The notes under the pieces: model-generated | What the model was told of the DNA's origin: nothing | What the model saw: the letters and a program-made list of their open reading frames with translations, nothing else | The model's database searches: none | Position numbers and translations under genes: made by a program | Shown: positions 1-8,458 of the stretch, in pieces | Position numbering within the stretch: the first letter of the stretch is position 1 | Layout: each line of letters begins with the position of its first letter | NCBI RefSeq assembly: GCF_017744675.1 | Contig: NZ_JAGIAV010000004.1 | Span: 544,567 to 608,566, forward strand | From: Flavobacterium sp. | Lineage (GTDB): Bacteria; Bacteroidota; Bacteroidia; Flavobacteriales; Flavobacteriaceae | Direction of reading: 5' to 3' | Length of the DNA stretch: 64,000 nucleotides

Positions 1-1
1 T

Positions 2-49
2 ACGCAATCATTGAGAGACGGCGATAAAATTAACATGAAACAGATGTAG
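2..49 (+). CDS. RND efflux periplasmic adaptor, C-terminal end only
   Basis: Only the last 15 codons are in the window, reading TQSLRDGDKINMKQM and then TAG. An LRDGD(K)I-type ending is common at the C-terminus of HlyD/AcrA-family membrane fusion proteins, and the gene lies 50 bp upstream of the RND pump it would serve. The assignment rests mostly on this position, since too little sequence is visible to show a domain. Confidence 0.6.
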   Translation, partial: TQSLRDGDKINMKQM

Positions 50-99
50 GTTATCGACCTGTAAAACCGTTATTTAATTATTTATCTAAAAAATTCAAA

Positions 100-3000
100 A
101 TGATAGAATTATTTATCAGAAGGAAAATATTGTCATTAATCATCTCGGTTATGATAGTCCTTCTGGGATTGCTGGCATTGTTTCAGCTTCCCATTACCCA
201 ATTCCCAGACATTGTACCACCGTCTGTAACCGTTACAGCAAAATATACAGGAGCAAATGCAGAGGTTTCGGCCAATGCCGTTGCCCTTCCGCTCGAAAGA
301 GCTATAAATGGAGTTCCAGGAATGACCTATATGTCAACCGTAACTTCCAATGATGGTTTGACTTTAATTCAGGTTTTCTTCGAAGTAGGAACCGATCCCG
401 ATTTGGCCGCCGTAAACGTGCAGAACAGAGTTACCACGATTCTGGACGAACTTCCAGAAGAGGTAATTCGTGCCGGAGTTACCACCGAAAAAGAAGTAAA
501 CAGTATGCTGATGTACTTGAACATTACAAGTACCGACAAAACTCAGGATGAGCAGTTTATCTTCAACTTTACCGATATTAATATTCTTCAGGAATTAAAA
601 CGTATTGATGGTGTCGGTCGTGCCGAAATCATGGGACAAAAAGAATATTCGATGCGTGTCTGGCTCGATCCAGAAAAGATGCTTTCATATAATATTTCGG
701 CAAATGAAGTGATTAATTCGCTTCAAAAACAAAACATTTCTGCTGCGCCAGGTAAAGTGGGTGAAGGTTCTGGCCAAATGAACAATCAGCTGCAATATGT
801 AATTAAATATGGCGGAAAGTTCTTTGAACCAAGTCAGTACGAAGAAATTCCCTTAAGAGCCAATCCAGATGGAACTATTTTAAGATTAGAAGACATTTCG
901 AAAATAGAATTTGGTGCCATGAGCTACGGAATGGTTTCTAAAACCGACGGAAAACCTTCTGCATCCATCATGTTGAAACAGCGTCCAGGTTCGAACGCTT
1001 CTGAAGTTATTGCAAGTGTAAAAGAAAAAATGGCAGAGTTGAAAGCTTCTTCTTTTCCTCCTGGAATGGAATTCAACATTGCGTATGACGTATCGCGTTT
1101 CCTTGACGCTTCGATTCATGAAGTACTAAGAACTTTGGTCGAAGCCTTTATTTTAGTAGCATTTGTAGTTTTTCTTTTCCTTCAAGATTGGAGATCGACT
1201 TTAATTCCCGTATTAGCCGTTCCCGTCGCACTTATCGGTTCGTTTACCTTTATGTCGATGATGGGATTCTCGATCAACTTATTGACGCTTTTCGCTTTAG
1301 TCCTTTCGATCGGAATTGTGGTCGATAACGCGATTGTCGTTGTCGAAGCCGTTCACGTCAAAATTTCCGAAGAACATATGTCGCCAATGGACGCGACAAT
1401 CAGCGCTATGAAAGAAATTACAGGTGCCGTTATCGCGATTACGATTGTAATGGCTGCCGTATTTATTCCGGTTGCCTTTTTGAGTGGTCCAGTTGGGGTT
1501 TTCTACCGACAGTTCTCATTAACAATGGCCATTAGTATAGTGATTTCGGGTATTAATGCTCTTACGCTTACTCCTGCCCTTTGTGCCATTATGCTGAAAC
1601 CGCATGATCCAAATAAAGAGAAAAAATCACTTTTAGATCGTTTCTTCCACAGATTTAACCATTGGTTTGATAATATCACTTCAAAATACATCAAAGTATT
1701 GGTAATATTTGCTAATCGTAATACAGTTACCGTTGGTTTATTAGTGCTGTTTTGTGTTTTAACTTGGGGAACAACTCGCTTTTTAGCATCAGGGTTTATC
1801 CCGACGGAAGATCAGGGAATGGTTTACGTGAGTGTTACCACTCCGCAAGGAGCAACCGTAGAACGTACTGAAAAAGCGTTGGACGAAGTAACCAAAATTG
1901 CGCAAGGAATTAAAGGTGTCGACAACGTTACGACTCTTGCAGGATACAGCATTGTAACGGAAATCGCTGGAGCTTCGTACGGAATGGGAATGATCAACTT
2001 GAAAGACTGGAGTGAACGTGATATTTCGGTTACCGAATTTATGGCAGAACTAACAGAAAAAACAAAAAACATTACCGACGCGCAAATTGAGATTTTTGCT
2101 CCGCCAACCGTTCCTGGTTTTGGTAACACGAGTGGTTTTGAACTTCGTTTGCTGGATAAATCTGGAGGAAGCATCACCAATACTGATAAAGTAACTAAAG
2201 AGTTTCTCAAAGAATTAAACGCTTCACCAGAAATTCAGAATTCCTTCTCGAGCTTTGATGCTACTTTCCCGCAATATTTAATTCATATTGATTACGATTT
2301 GGCGGCCAAAAAAGGAATTTCTGTCGATAACGCCATGAGCACTTTACAGACCATGCTAGGTTCTTTTTATGCAACCAATTTTATCCGTTTCTCTCAAATG
2401 TATAAAGTAATGGTTCAGGCAAGTCCTCAATTCCGTCAAAATCCAGAAAGTATTTTGGATATGTATTTGAAAAATGACGCAGGCGAAATGGTTCCCTTTT
2501 CTACTTTCATCAAATTAGAAAGAGTTTATGGCCCAGAAGTTTTAACGCGTTACAACATGTACATGTCGGCTATGATTAATGGTGAACCTGCTGAAGGCTA
2601 TAGTTCTGGAGAAGCAATTGCTGCCGTTGAAAGAATCGCTGCAGAAAAATTGCCAAGCCGTTTCGAACTAGAATGGTCGGGGATGACACGTGAAGAGATT
2701 CTTTCGGGTAACCAAACGATCTACATTTTTGCGCTTTGTATACTTTTCGTATACTTATTATTGGCCGCACAATACGAAAGTTTATTGCTTCCGTTCCCTG
2801 TATTATTGAGTTTGCCTGTTGGAGTTTTCGGTTCTTACATCGCGCTCGTAATGGTGGGATTGGACAATAATATTTATGCCCAAGTGGCACTCGTCATGCT
2901 AATTGGTCTGCTCGCCAAGAATGCCATTCTGATTGTCGAATTCGCCATGGCGCAGAACAAACTCGGACGTGATATTGTCGAAGCCGCGATTGAAGGAGCT

Positions 3001-3216
3001 AGACTTCGTTTCCGTCCTATTTTGATGACCTCTTTTGCCTTTATTTCAGGATTGATTCCGTTGTGTATCGCTTCTGGTGCAGGTGCAATTGGTAACCGTT
3101 CGATTGGAACAGCTGCTGCGGGCGGAATGTTAATAGGAACTGTATTTGGTCTTTTAATTATTCCAGGACTTTACATACTGTTTGCAAAATTGGAAAAACG
3201 AATGAGTAAATCTTAA
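100..3216 (+). CDS. RND (HAE1/AcrB-type) multidrug efflux permease
   Basis: An inner membrane proton-driven pump that would export drugs or other amphiphiles through an adaptor and a TolC-like channel. The 1038-residue length matches AcrB/MexB. An N-terminal membrane segment (about 10-30) is followed by a large periplasmic part, a membrane block near 340-560, a second periplasmic part and a C-terminal membrane block. The TM4 proton-relay motif reads GIVVDNAIVVVE (D409, N410), so the second of AcrB's paired aspartates is Asn. The TM10 lysine is kept in LIGLLAKNAILIVEFA. Adaptor, pump and outer membrane factor follow each other on one strand and probably form an operon. The substrate cannot be read from sequence. 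Family assignment is firm. Confidence 0.95.
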   Translation: MIELFIRRKILSLIISVMIVLLGLLALFQLPITQFPDIVPPSVTVTAKYTGANAEVSANAVALPLERAINGVPGMTYMSTVTSNDGLTLIQVFFEVGTDPDLAAVNVQNRVTTILDELPEEVIRAGVTTEKEVNSMLMYLNITSTDKTQDEQFIFNFTDINILQELKRIDGVGRAEIMGQKEYSMRVWLDPEKMLSYNISANEVINSLQKQNISAAPGKVGEGSGQMNNQLQYVIKYGGKFFEPSQYEEIPLRANPDGTILRLEDISKIEFGAMSYGMVSKTDGKPSASIMLKQRPGSNASEVIASVKEKMAELKASSFPPGMEFNIAYDVSRFLDASIHEVLRTLVEAFILVAFVVFLFLQDWRSTLIPVLAVPVALIGSFTFMSMMGFSINLLTLFALVLSIGIVVDNAIVVVEAVHVKISEEHMSPMDATISAMKEITGAVIAITIVMAAVFIPVAFLSGPVGVFYRQFSLTMAISIVISGINALTLTPALCAIMLKPHDPNKEKKSLLDRFFHRFNHWFDNITSKYIKVLVIFANRNTVTVGLLVLFCVLTWGTTRFLASGFIPTEDQGMVYVSVTTPQGATVERTEKALDEVTKIAQGIKGVDNVTTLAGYSIVTEIAGASYGMGMINLKDWSERDISVTEFMAELTEKTKNITDAQIEIFAPPTVPGFGNTSGFELRLLDKSGGSITNTDKVTKEFLKELNASPEIQNSFSSFDATFPQYLIHIDYDLAAKKGISVDNAMSTLQTMLGSFYATNFIRFSQMYKVMVQASPQFRQNPESILDMYLKNDAGEMVPFSTFIKLERVYGPEVLTRYNMYMSAMINGEPAEGYSSGEAIAAVERIAAEKLPSRFELEWSGMTREEILSGNQTIYIFALCILFVYLLLAAQYESLLLPFPVLLSLPVGVFGSYIALVMVGLDNNIYAQVALVMLIGLLAKNAILIVEFAMAQNKLGRDIVEAAIEGARLRFRPILMTSFAFISGLIPLCIASGAGAIGNRSIGTAAAGGMLIGTVFGLLIIPGLYILFAKLEKRMSKS

Positions 3217-3230
3217 TGCATATTTTTTTA

Positions 3231-3324
3231 AGCACATAGATCCATTCCCAATAATAGGTTTCAAAAAATTATAAAGATGTTTCACTTTATTTAGTGGATT
3301 CCGATGTATTGGGACTATGTGTTA
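3231..3324. repeat. Diverged copy of the ACATAG inverted-repeat element
   Basis: This element fills most of the gap between the RND pump and the outer membrane factor. It starts with AGCACATAG and ends with CTATGTGTTA, the same ends in the same arrangement as the better copies at 9881-10156, 31279-31411, 62435-62562 and 62585-62715. The interior keeps a GTTTCACTTTA stretch like that of the other copies. It is probably a decayed member that sits inside the pump transcript. Confidence 0.5.
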
Positions 3325-3355
3325 AAAATGCAGATTGAATAAAATAAATTAAACA

Positions 3356-4846
3356 ATGAAAGACATATTAAATCAATATAAAAATACTGATGTGATAAGG
3401 ACAATCAAAAACGCCGTTATACTAACTGGAGTTTTACTTATAACAGCTTGTTCTGCACCAAAAGTCAGTACTAAACTAGATGCGGCAAAGCTTCCAGAGA
3501 ATTTTGACATGGAGAAAAAAGAAGCTTCAAATGAAGCTCAGCCTTTTATTCCGTTAAAAACAGAAACCTTTTTTAAAGATCCGAAATTAGAAGAATTACT
3601 AAAAAAAGCCATTGCCAAAAATCCTGATTATTTAATCATGCAAGAAAGAATTTTAATTGCCAATTCGCATTTAAAAGTGGCCAAATTAGCACTTCTTCCC
3701 TCATTAGATCTTGTGGCAGATGTTTCTGGAACGCATTACGGAAAATATACGATGGAAGGCGTTGGAAACTTTGACACCAACTTTTCTCAGAATATTACCG
3801 AAAAACAAAAAATCAATGAAAAGCTTTCACCAAACTATTTTTTAGGAGCGAAAGTGTCTTGGGAAGCCGACATTTGGGGAAAACTAAGCAATCGTAAAAA
3901 AGCAGCGCAACAGCGATTTTTTGCTTCTCAGCAGGGAATGCGTTTGTTGCAGACACGACTTTTTGGAGATGTTGCCGACTTGTATTTCAAATTGATTGCT
4001 TTAGACAAACAAGCCGCGATTTACGATAAAAACTTAAAAACGCAAGAAAGAGCACTTGATATCGTTTCCGCACAAAGATCGGTTGGAAAAGCTACAGAAT
4101 TGGCTGTACAACAGTTTAATGCACAAAACAATAACATTCACGCTGAAGCTTCAGAATTAAAATTAAGCATCGATCAAACGGAAAAAGCGCTATTAACGCT
4201 TTTAGGCGATTATGGTGGAAAAATCGACAGAAGCAATGATTTCTTATCTGGACATTTAGAAGTTTTAAACCAAAAAATCAGCGTCGATTCTATCATTCAC
4301 AAACGACCAGATGTTTCTGAAGCTTATTTCGAATTATTAGCTAGTAATGCAGATGCAAAATCGGCTCGTGCTGCCTTCTTTCCTACTGTAAACTTGGGCG
4401 GATATGCAGGTTTCAATTCGTTTTCGTTCAACACTTTTTTTGATGCTGGTTCTTTTGCTTGGCAGTTATTAGGCGGTTTGACGGCTCCAGTTTTCAATAA
4501 AGGTCAGATTAAACAGGAATTTTATGTTTCGAATAGAAGACAAGAAATTTCATTTCTTCAATATCAAAATACCGTTACAACAGCTTTCAACGAGTTAAGT
4601 GCTTTACTGCATAGAAATCAGGCTTATGAAGATGTTTTAAAATACAAATTAAACGAAATTGACCATCTCGAAATTGCCGTAAATGTCTCAAATGATTTGT
4701 ATTTGAGTGGTTATGCCAATTATCTGGAGATCATCAATGCACAAAAAAATAAATTGCAGGCCGAACTTGATTTTGTTGATATCCAGCTTCGAAATGCAAA
4801 CTCACAAGTATTGCTTTATAAAGCTTTAGGCGGAGGAATAAATTAG
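3356..4846 (+). CDS. TolC/NodT-family outer membrane efflux lipoprotein
   Basis: The 496-residue outer membrane channel partner of the RND pump. A hydrophobic N-terminal segment ends in the lipobox LITAC (Cys32), so the protein should be lipidated as NodT-type factors are. Two outer membrane efflux protein repeats follow, rich in long helices, with typical stretches such as SWEADIWGKLSNRKKA, RPDVSEAYFELLASNADAKS and AAFFPTVNL. The start used puts about 20 residues before the hydrophobic segment, which is long for a lipoprotein signal; an internal start is possible but I see no better ATG. It follows the pump after 139 bp and is followed by a strong terminator. Confidence 0.92.
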   Translation: MKDILNQYKNTDVIRTIKNAVILTGVLLITACSAPKVSTKLDAAKLPENFDMEKKEASNEAQPFIPLKTETFFKDPKLEELLKKAIAKNPDYLIMQERILIANSHLKVAKLALLPSLDLVADVSGTHYGKYTMEGVGNFDTNFSQNITEKQKINEKLSPNYFLGAKVSWEADIWGKLSNRKKAAQQRFFASQQGMRLLQTRLFGDVADLYFKLIALDKQAAIYDKNLKTQERALDIVSAQRSVGKATELAVQQFNAQNNNIHAEASELKLSIDQTEKALLTLLGDYGGKIDRSNDFLSGHLEVLNQKISVDSIIHKRPDVSEAYFELLASNADAKSARAAFFPTVNLGGYAGFNSFSFNTFFDAGSFAWQLLGGLTAPVFNKGQIKQEFYVSNRRQEISFLQYQNTVTTAFNELSALLHRNQAYEDVLKYKLNEIDHLEIAVNVSNDLYLSGYANYLEIINAQKNKLQAELDFVDIQLRNANSQVLLYKALGGGIN

Positions 4847-4906
4847 TTTATATGTTGGTCAAAAATAGCTTCTGTTTATAATAGCTCATCGCAGAGGCTG
4901 TTTTAT

Positions 4907-4937
4907 ATCCCATTTCAAATTGAAATGGGATTTTTTT
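4907..4937 (+). terminator. Rho-independent terminator of the RND operon
   Basis: An 11-bp perfect stem (ATCCCATTTCA pairing with TGAAATGGGAT) with a tiny loop is followed by a run of seven T. It lies about 60 bp after the outer membrane factor stop codon and would end the efflux transcript. Confidence 0.85.
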
Positions 4938-5009
4938 ATTAAAACATGACCCATAGCACTAAATTATTTTTAACACATCGATAAAAGTCATATATTTTAC
5001 CGCAAAAGA

Positions 5010-5152
5010 TTTTACGCAAAGTGCGCAAAGTTTTTTTTAAATCATTAAAATGAAAAAGTTCGCAAAGCTATGTCTGCACAAAGCTTTGCGAACTTAAAAT
5101 ATCGATTAGGATTAGTCTGAGAATAAAAATGTCTTTGCGAACTTTGCGTTAA
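5010..5152. repeat. Nested inverted repeat, GCAAAG/CTTTGC family
   Basis: An inner perfect 14-bp inverted repeat (AAGTTCGCAAAGCT at 5056-5069, AGCTTTGCGAACTT at 5082-5095) is enclosed by weaker outer arms of the same words (ACGCAAAGTGCGCAAAG on the left, CTTTGCGAACTTTGCGT on the right). A decayed relative lies at 21793-21860. It is non-coding and would fold as a long hairpin in RNA or single-stranded DNA. It occupies most of the 400-bp gap between the efflux operon and the Crp-like gene. Confidence 0.7.
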
Positions 5153-5246
5153 TTTTTATGCCCTTCCGCACGAAAGCTATTGTTTTTTTTATCGAAATTT
5201 TTCGGTTACGCTTAACAACTATTATCTTTATTCCAAAAAACAAAAA

Positions 5247-5807
5247 ATGGATATTTCCAAAATCCTTGACCATATATACGAACTTCCAGAACAGTCAAAA
5301 TTGGCGTTGCAAAATAATGTCTCCGAAATTGCTTTCGCTAAAGGGCATATTTTACTAAAAGCCAACAAAATAGAACCGAATATTTATTTTATAAAAAAAG
5401 GATTAGTAAGAGCGTATGTAGAACGTGACAATGAAGTGACTTTTTGGTTTGGGAAAGAAGGTGAAACTGTAATTTCGATGAGAAGTTATGTGGAAGATTT
5501 GCCTGGTTACGAAACTATAGAACTTTTGGAAGACTGCGAATTGTACGAACTCAAAACTGAAAATCTGAGAAAGCTCTTTAACGAAGACGTTCACATTGCC
5601 AATTGGGGAAGAAAATTTGCAGAAAAAGAATTAATTAAAACCGAAGAACGCTTGATTTCTAAGCAATTCAAAAATGCTTCTGAAAGATATTTAGAATTGC
5701 TGAAAGATCATCCTGTATTGCTTCAAAGAGTGCAATTAGGTCATATTGCTTCTTATTTAGGGATTACCCAAGTCAGCCTAAGCAGAATTCGAGCTGAATT
5801 GAAATAA
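5247..5807 (+). CDS. Crp/Fnr-family transcriptional regulator
   Basis: A 186-residue cytoplasmic regulator. Residues about 20-110 form a cyclic-nucleotide-binding-type beta-roll (IYFIKKGLVRAYVE, then FWFGKEGETV). A short C-terminal helix-turn-helix carries the recognition helix (IASYLGITQVSLSRIRAEL). The protein is shorter than Crp, as is common for Bacteroidota members, and the ligand is unknown. The start fits an A-rich leader. It lies upstream of the SMR exporter on the same strand, 267 bp away, a pairing that suggests but does not prove control of that gene. Confidence 0.88.
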   Translation: MDISKILDHIYELPEQSKLALQNNVSEIAFAKGHILLKANKIEPNIYFIKKGLVRAYVERDNEVTFWFGKEGETVISMRSYVEDLPGYETIELLEDCELYELKTENLRKLFNEDVHIANWGRKFAEKELIKTEERLISKQFKNASERYLELLKDHPVLLQRVQLGHIASYLGITQVSLSRIRAELK

Positions 5808-5878
5808 CCACTAGGTGATTTTTTAAATTTATCCAACGATTAAATTTAAATCTGAGCAAATCTGCTTAAATCTATAAA

Positions 5879-5922
5879 AATCTGCGTGAAAAAATCATGC
5901 GCAAAAGTATTTCACGCAGATT
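5879..5922. repeat. Inverted repeat of the CTGCG/CGCAG family
   Basis: A 13-bp perfect inverted repeat (AATCTGCGTGAAA and TTTCACGCAGATT) with an 18-nt loop, in the gap after the Crp-like gene. Loose AATCTGC words surround it. A related hairpin with the same words lies at 28763-28816. It could act as a terminator hairpin for the Crp-like gene, but there is no clean T run. Confidence 0.6.
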
Positions 5923-6074
5923 ACAAAAGATTCTAGCAGATTAAATTGGATTTTCCTTCTTGAATGAAATCTTTTTCAATATTACCTGATAACCTAAAAT
6001 AAATTGATTTTTTATCATTTGTTAAATTATTTCTGATTTCCATAAAAGAACTTTGCACCACAAAATTTAACACT

Positions 6075-6401
6075 ATGAACTGGATTATATTAATCATCGC
6101 AGGCTTATTTGAAGTAGCCTTCGCTTCATGTCTTGGAAAAGCAAAAGCCACAACCGGAACCGAAATGTACTATTGGTATATTGGCTTCTTTATATCTTTA
6201 ACAGTAAGTATGCTTTTATTAATGAAAGCTACAGAAACGCTACCACTAGGAACAGCCTACGCAGTTTGGACAGGAATTGGAGCGGTTGGAACTGTCTTGG
6301 TCGGAATCTTTGTTTTTAAAGAACCAGCTGCTTTCTGGAGATTGTTCTTCTTAGCCACTTTAGTTGGTTCTATTGTGGGTTTAAAAGCGGTTTCGCACTG
6401 A
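6075..6401 (+). CDS. SMR-family exporter, SugE/Gdx-like
   Basis: A 108-residue inner membrane protein with four hydrophobic segments, the normal SMR size. The essential membrane glutamate is present (AGLFEVAF, Glu13). The third helix region (GTAYAVWTGIGAVGT) resembles the SugE/Gdx subgroup more than EmrE, and Gdx members export guanidinium. The usual Trp after the glutamate region is Phe here, so the exact substrate is open; quaternary ammonium compounds are the alternative. It would work as a dual-topology dimer driven by protons. It is followed at once by two hairpins. Confidence 0.88.
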   Translation: MNWIILIIAGLFEVAFASCLGKAKATTGTEMYYWYIGFFISLTVSMLLLMKATETLPLGTAYAVWTGIGAVGTVLVGIFVFKEPAAFWRLFFLATLVGSIVGLKAVSH

Positions 6402-6416
6402 TAATATATTTTTTTT

Positions 6417-6468
6417 GTTTCAGGTTTCAGGTTTCACGTTCCTTAACTTAAATCCTGAAACTTGAAAC
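6417..6468. terminator. Imperfect hairpin after the SMR gene
   Basis: GTTTCAGGTTTCAGG at 6417-6431 pairs with CCTGAAACTTGAAAC at 6454-6468 with one mismatch; a few T and A follow. It lies 15 bp after the SMR stop codon. Similar TTTCAGG-type hairpins are a familiar class of dispersed palindromes in Flavobacterium, so it may be a repeat and a terminator at once. Confidence 0.5.
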
Positions 6469-6487
6469 TTTTAATATTGTTATATTC

Positions 6488-6526
6488 AACTTTGTCAAAG
6501 TTCAAAACTTTGACAAAGTTTTTTTG
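6488..6526. terminator. Hairpin with T tract, AACTTTG family copy 1
   Basis: AACTTTGTCAAAGTT (6488-6502) and its exact reverse complement AACTTTGACAAAGTT (6506-6520) are followed by TTTTTTG. It should work as an intrinsic terminator. Each arm is itself almost palindromic (AACTTTG, one base, CAAAGTT), so alternative folds are possible. The same unit recurs at 6779-6811 and 10031-10063. Confidence 0.75.
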
Positions 6527-6530
6527 TTTT

Positions 6531-6605
6531 TTAAACGCATAGAAACATAGAATTTCTGCCTCTTAAAAGGAAATTGAAAGAAACTAGTTTCTAACACATA
6601 GGCTA
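6531..6605. repeat. Partial ACATAG inverted-repeat element
   Basis: It begins TTAAACGCATAGAAACATAG and continues with the interior shared with other copies (TTGAAAGAAACTAGTTTCTAACACATAG). The right end is lost. It is a truncated member of the family described at 31279-31411. Confidence 0.6.
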
Positions 6606-6634
6606 TGCGCAGGCAATATCCACGCAAACTTATC

Positions 6635-6766
6635 ATTCCGACGGAGGAGGAATCTCACTAGAAATTCCGCAAAGTGATTTTTTCAATCTTTGTCGAATCC
6701 CGCGTGAGATTCCTCGTTCCTCGGAATGACAAAAATCCACATGATTCCTCCTCCGTCGGAATGGCA
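6635..6766. repeat. Palindromic repeat, TCATTCCGACGGAGG family
   Basis: ATTCCGACGGAGGAGGAATC at the left and GATTCCTCCTCCGTCGGAAT at the right are inverted copies. Between them are partial copies such as GAGATTCCTCGTTCCTCGG. The whole stretch can fold into a long branched hairpin. It is non-coding, in the 680-bp gap between the SMR gene and the ElaA-like gene. Confidence 0.65.
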
Positions 6767-6778
6767 AACTGTTGGCAG

Positions 6779-6811
6779 AACTTTGTCAAAGTTTGAAACT
6801 TTGACAAAGTT
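6779..6811. repeat. AACTTTG hairpin, copy 2
   Basis: The same pair of 15-base arms as at 6488-6520, separated by three bases. Here it is followed by TTACGC rather than a T run, so it is less likely to be a terminator. A further small hairpin (CCCAAGGTT / AACCTTGGG, 6850-6869) follows it. The rest of the gap up to 7049 shows nothing else I can name. Confidence 0.7.
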
Positions 6812-7030
6812 TACGCAAACAAGATCTCTCAAAAACATTTAAAACATAGCCCAAGGTTTCAACCTTGGGTTCCGTATTTTGGGATTTAGACTCGAGCGAT
6901 AGCGAATAGGCGAAGCAATTTAAATTTTGGAATTTACTTTTTTCAGTTTTGGAATTTGGAATTTTAAAAATTTGAAAATCAAAAAACATTAATGCACTTT
7001 CAGCATCACATGATAAAAAAATAGCATTTT

Positions 7031-7057
7031 ACTACATTATTCTCCGTTTTATCTTTG
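7031..7057 (+). promoter_or_regulatory. Candidate Bacteroidota promoter for the ElaA-like gene
   Basis: TATCTTTG at 7050-7057 matches the -7 consensus TAnnTTTG. A TTTT lies about 19 bp upstream at 7027-7030, a weak -33 element. The TTG at 7055 falls inside this promoter, which argues against TTG as the start codon and for ATG at 7082. Confidence 0.5.
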
Positions 7058-7081
7058 TCAAAAATTAAAGCCAAAATAAAA

Positions 7082-7528
7082 ATGACATTCAGCCATTCCA
7101 TTAAATCTTTTAACGAATTAACCAATCACGAATTGTATGATATGCTTCGTTTGAGATGTGACGTTTTTGTAGTCGAACAAAACTGCCCTTATCTCGATTT
7201 AGACAATAAAGACCAGAAAGGTTTTCATTTGTTGTATTTCGTTGATAACGAGTTAGCAGGTGTAACACGTTTACTTCCTGCTGGAGTTTCTTACCATGAG
7301 ATTTCGATCGGAAGAGTGGTAATTGCAAGAACGCATCGCGGATTAGGTTTAGGAAAAAAACTAATGGAAGCTTCAATAGCAGGCTGTGAAGAAAAGTTTG
7401 GAAAAGCTCCAATCAAAATCAGTGCGCAGTATCATTTATCAAAATTTTACCAATCGCTCGGATTTGCAGAACAAGGCGAAGTTTATGACGAAGACGGAAT
7501 TCCGCACATCAAAATGCTTCGAGCATAA
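7082..7528 (+). CDS. ElaA-like GNAT N-acetyltransferase
   Basis: A 148-residue acetyl-CoA-dependent transferase of unknown substrate. The order of motifs follows ElaA: LRLRCDVFVVEQNCPYLDLD near the front, ISIGRVVIARTHRGLGLGKKL as the acetyl-CoA-binding region, then SAQYHLSKFYQSLGF and EDGIPHIKM at the end. I chose the ATG at 7082 over an upstream in-frame TTG because that TTG lies in the likely promoter. It converges with the LysR gene, 3 bp between stop codons. ElaA family membership is confident; the biological role is not known. Confidence 0.88.
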   Translation: MTFSHSIKSFNELTNHELYDMLRLRCDVFVVEQNCPYLDLDNKDQKGFHLLYFVDNELAGVTRLLPAGVSYHEISIGRVVIARTHRGLGLGKKLMEASIAGCEEKFGKAPIKISAQYHLSKFYQSLGFAEQGEVYDEDGIPHIKMLRA

Positions 7529-7531
7529 GAT

Positions 7532-8395
7532 TTAAGGAACGATCAATTTCAGAACGTTGGCCAACACAGGATTATGTTCTTCGGTTCGCCAATTGATGTA
7601 TAAATCGGTTTCCATTGGCAATTTGATAAATCGGATTCCAGGAATTTCATGAAAAACATACGAATCGGGTAAAATTGCAATTCCGAGTCCTTTTCGAACC
7701 AAAGCAATAATAGAAGAGCCAAATTCAGAATGAAGATAGGCTTCTGGAGCATTCTCTAAAGAATTGAATAACCTTTGTATAAGGTCGCTGTAACTGCTTC
7801 CTTCATCGTTAGTTGGCAAAATAAACTTTTGAGAAGCAAGCGTTTCTTTGGTTAGATCTTCTGGAGTTCGATACGGATGATTTTCGGGAACGACAATGGC
7901 TAGGTGATCGGTATAGATTTTTTGGGATTGAATATCCTTAGCATTATTGATATCTCTCGTAATAGCCAAATCGATTTTATAATTGCGAAGAAAATCCTGC
8001 TGATTCTCATAAATAACCTGAACCAGTTTGATTTTAAGTTTCGGATAAGCATCAGAAATACGAGATAAAATTTCGGGCATAAGAGAAGCTGAAATAGAAT
8101 CGGGATGAGAAATGGTAATGGTGCCGCTCTCTCCTAACTGAATCTGGCGGGCAGATTGATGGATAAATTCTAATTTACTCAATTCTACCTCCCATTTTTC
8201 TTTTAAGAATTGGCCGGCCGCTGTAAGTTTGACATTGCGTTTGTTACGCTCAAACAGCTGTACGCCAAGCTGATTCTCCAAAGACTGAATCTGACGGCTG
8301 AGTGCTGATTGTGTAATATTCATTTTTCCGGCAGTGTTCCAGAAATGAAGTTCGCGGGCCAAGGCCAAAAAATATTTTATCTGCTGTAAATCCAT
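7532..8395 (-). CDS. LysR-family transcriptional regulator
   Basis: A 287-residue cytoplasmic DNA-binding protein. Residues 1-60 are the winged helix-turn-helix (MNITQSALSRQIQSLE, then LGVQLFERNKRNVKLTAAG). From about 90 to the end is the periplasmic-binding-like effector domain (SGTITISHPDSISASLMPEI). It is divergent from the acetyltransferase/EamA pair with only 63 bp between them, so that pair is the likely target. The inducer is unknown. Confidence 0.93.
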   Translation of the reverse strand: MDLQQIKYFLALARELHFWNTAGKMNITQSALSRQIQSLENQLGVQLFERNKRNVKLTAAGQFLKEKWEVELSKLEFIHQSARQIQLGESGTITISHPDSISASLMPEILSRISDAYPKLKIKLVQVIYENQQDFLRNYKIDLAITRDINNAKDIQSQKIYTDHLAIVVPENHPYRTPEDLTKETLASQKFILPTNDEGSSYSDLIQRLFNSLENAPEAYLHSEFGSSIIALVRKGLGIAILPDSYVFHEIPGIRFIKLPMETDLYINWRTEEHNPVLANVLKLIVP

Positions 8396-8398
8396 TGA

Positions 8399-8411
8399 TG
8401 CAATTTACGCA
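8399..8411. promoter_or_regulatory. Candidate LysR T-N11-A operator
   Basis: TGCAATTTACGCA has the T-N11-A spacing and short inverted ends (TGC/GCA) of LysR-type boxes. It touches the lysR start codon and lies in the divergent gap, a normal place for autorepression and for activating the neighbours. The match is short and could be chance. Confidence 0.35.
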
Positions 8412-8458
8412 TTTATTAAAAACAAAAAACAGCTTTTAACGCATTAAAGAAACAAAAA

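Noticed and set aside
5158..5358. Small protein overlapping the Crp-like gene start
   Set aside because: It overlaps the well-supported regulator in another frame and begins next to a repeat element.
6786..6989. Minus-strand 67-residue protein in the repeat-rich gap
   Set aside because: It reads through palindromic repeats and low-complexity sequence and has no supporting feature.
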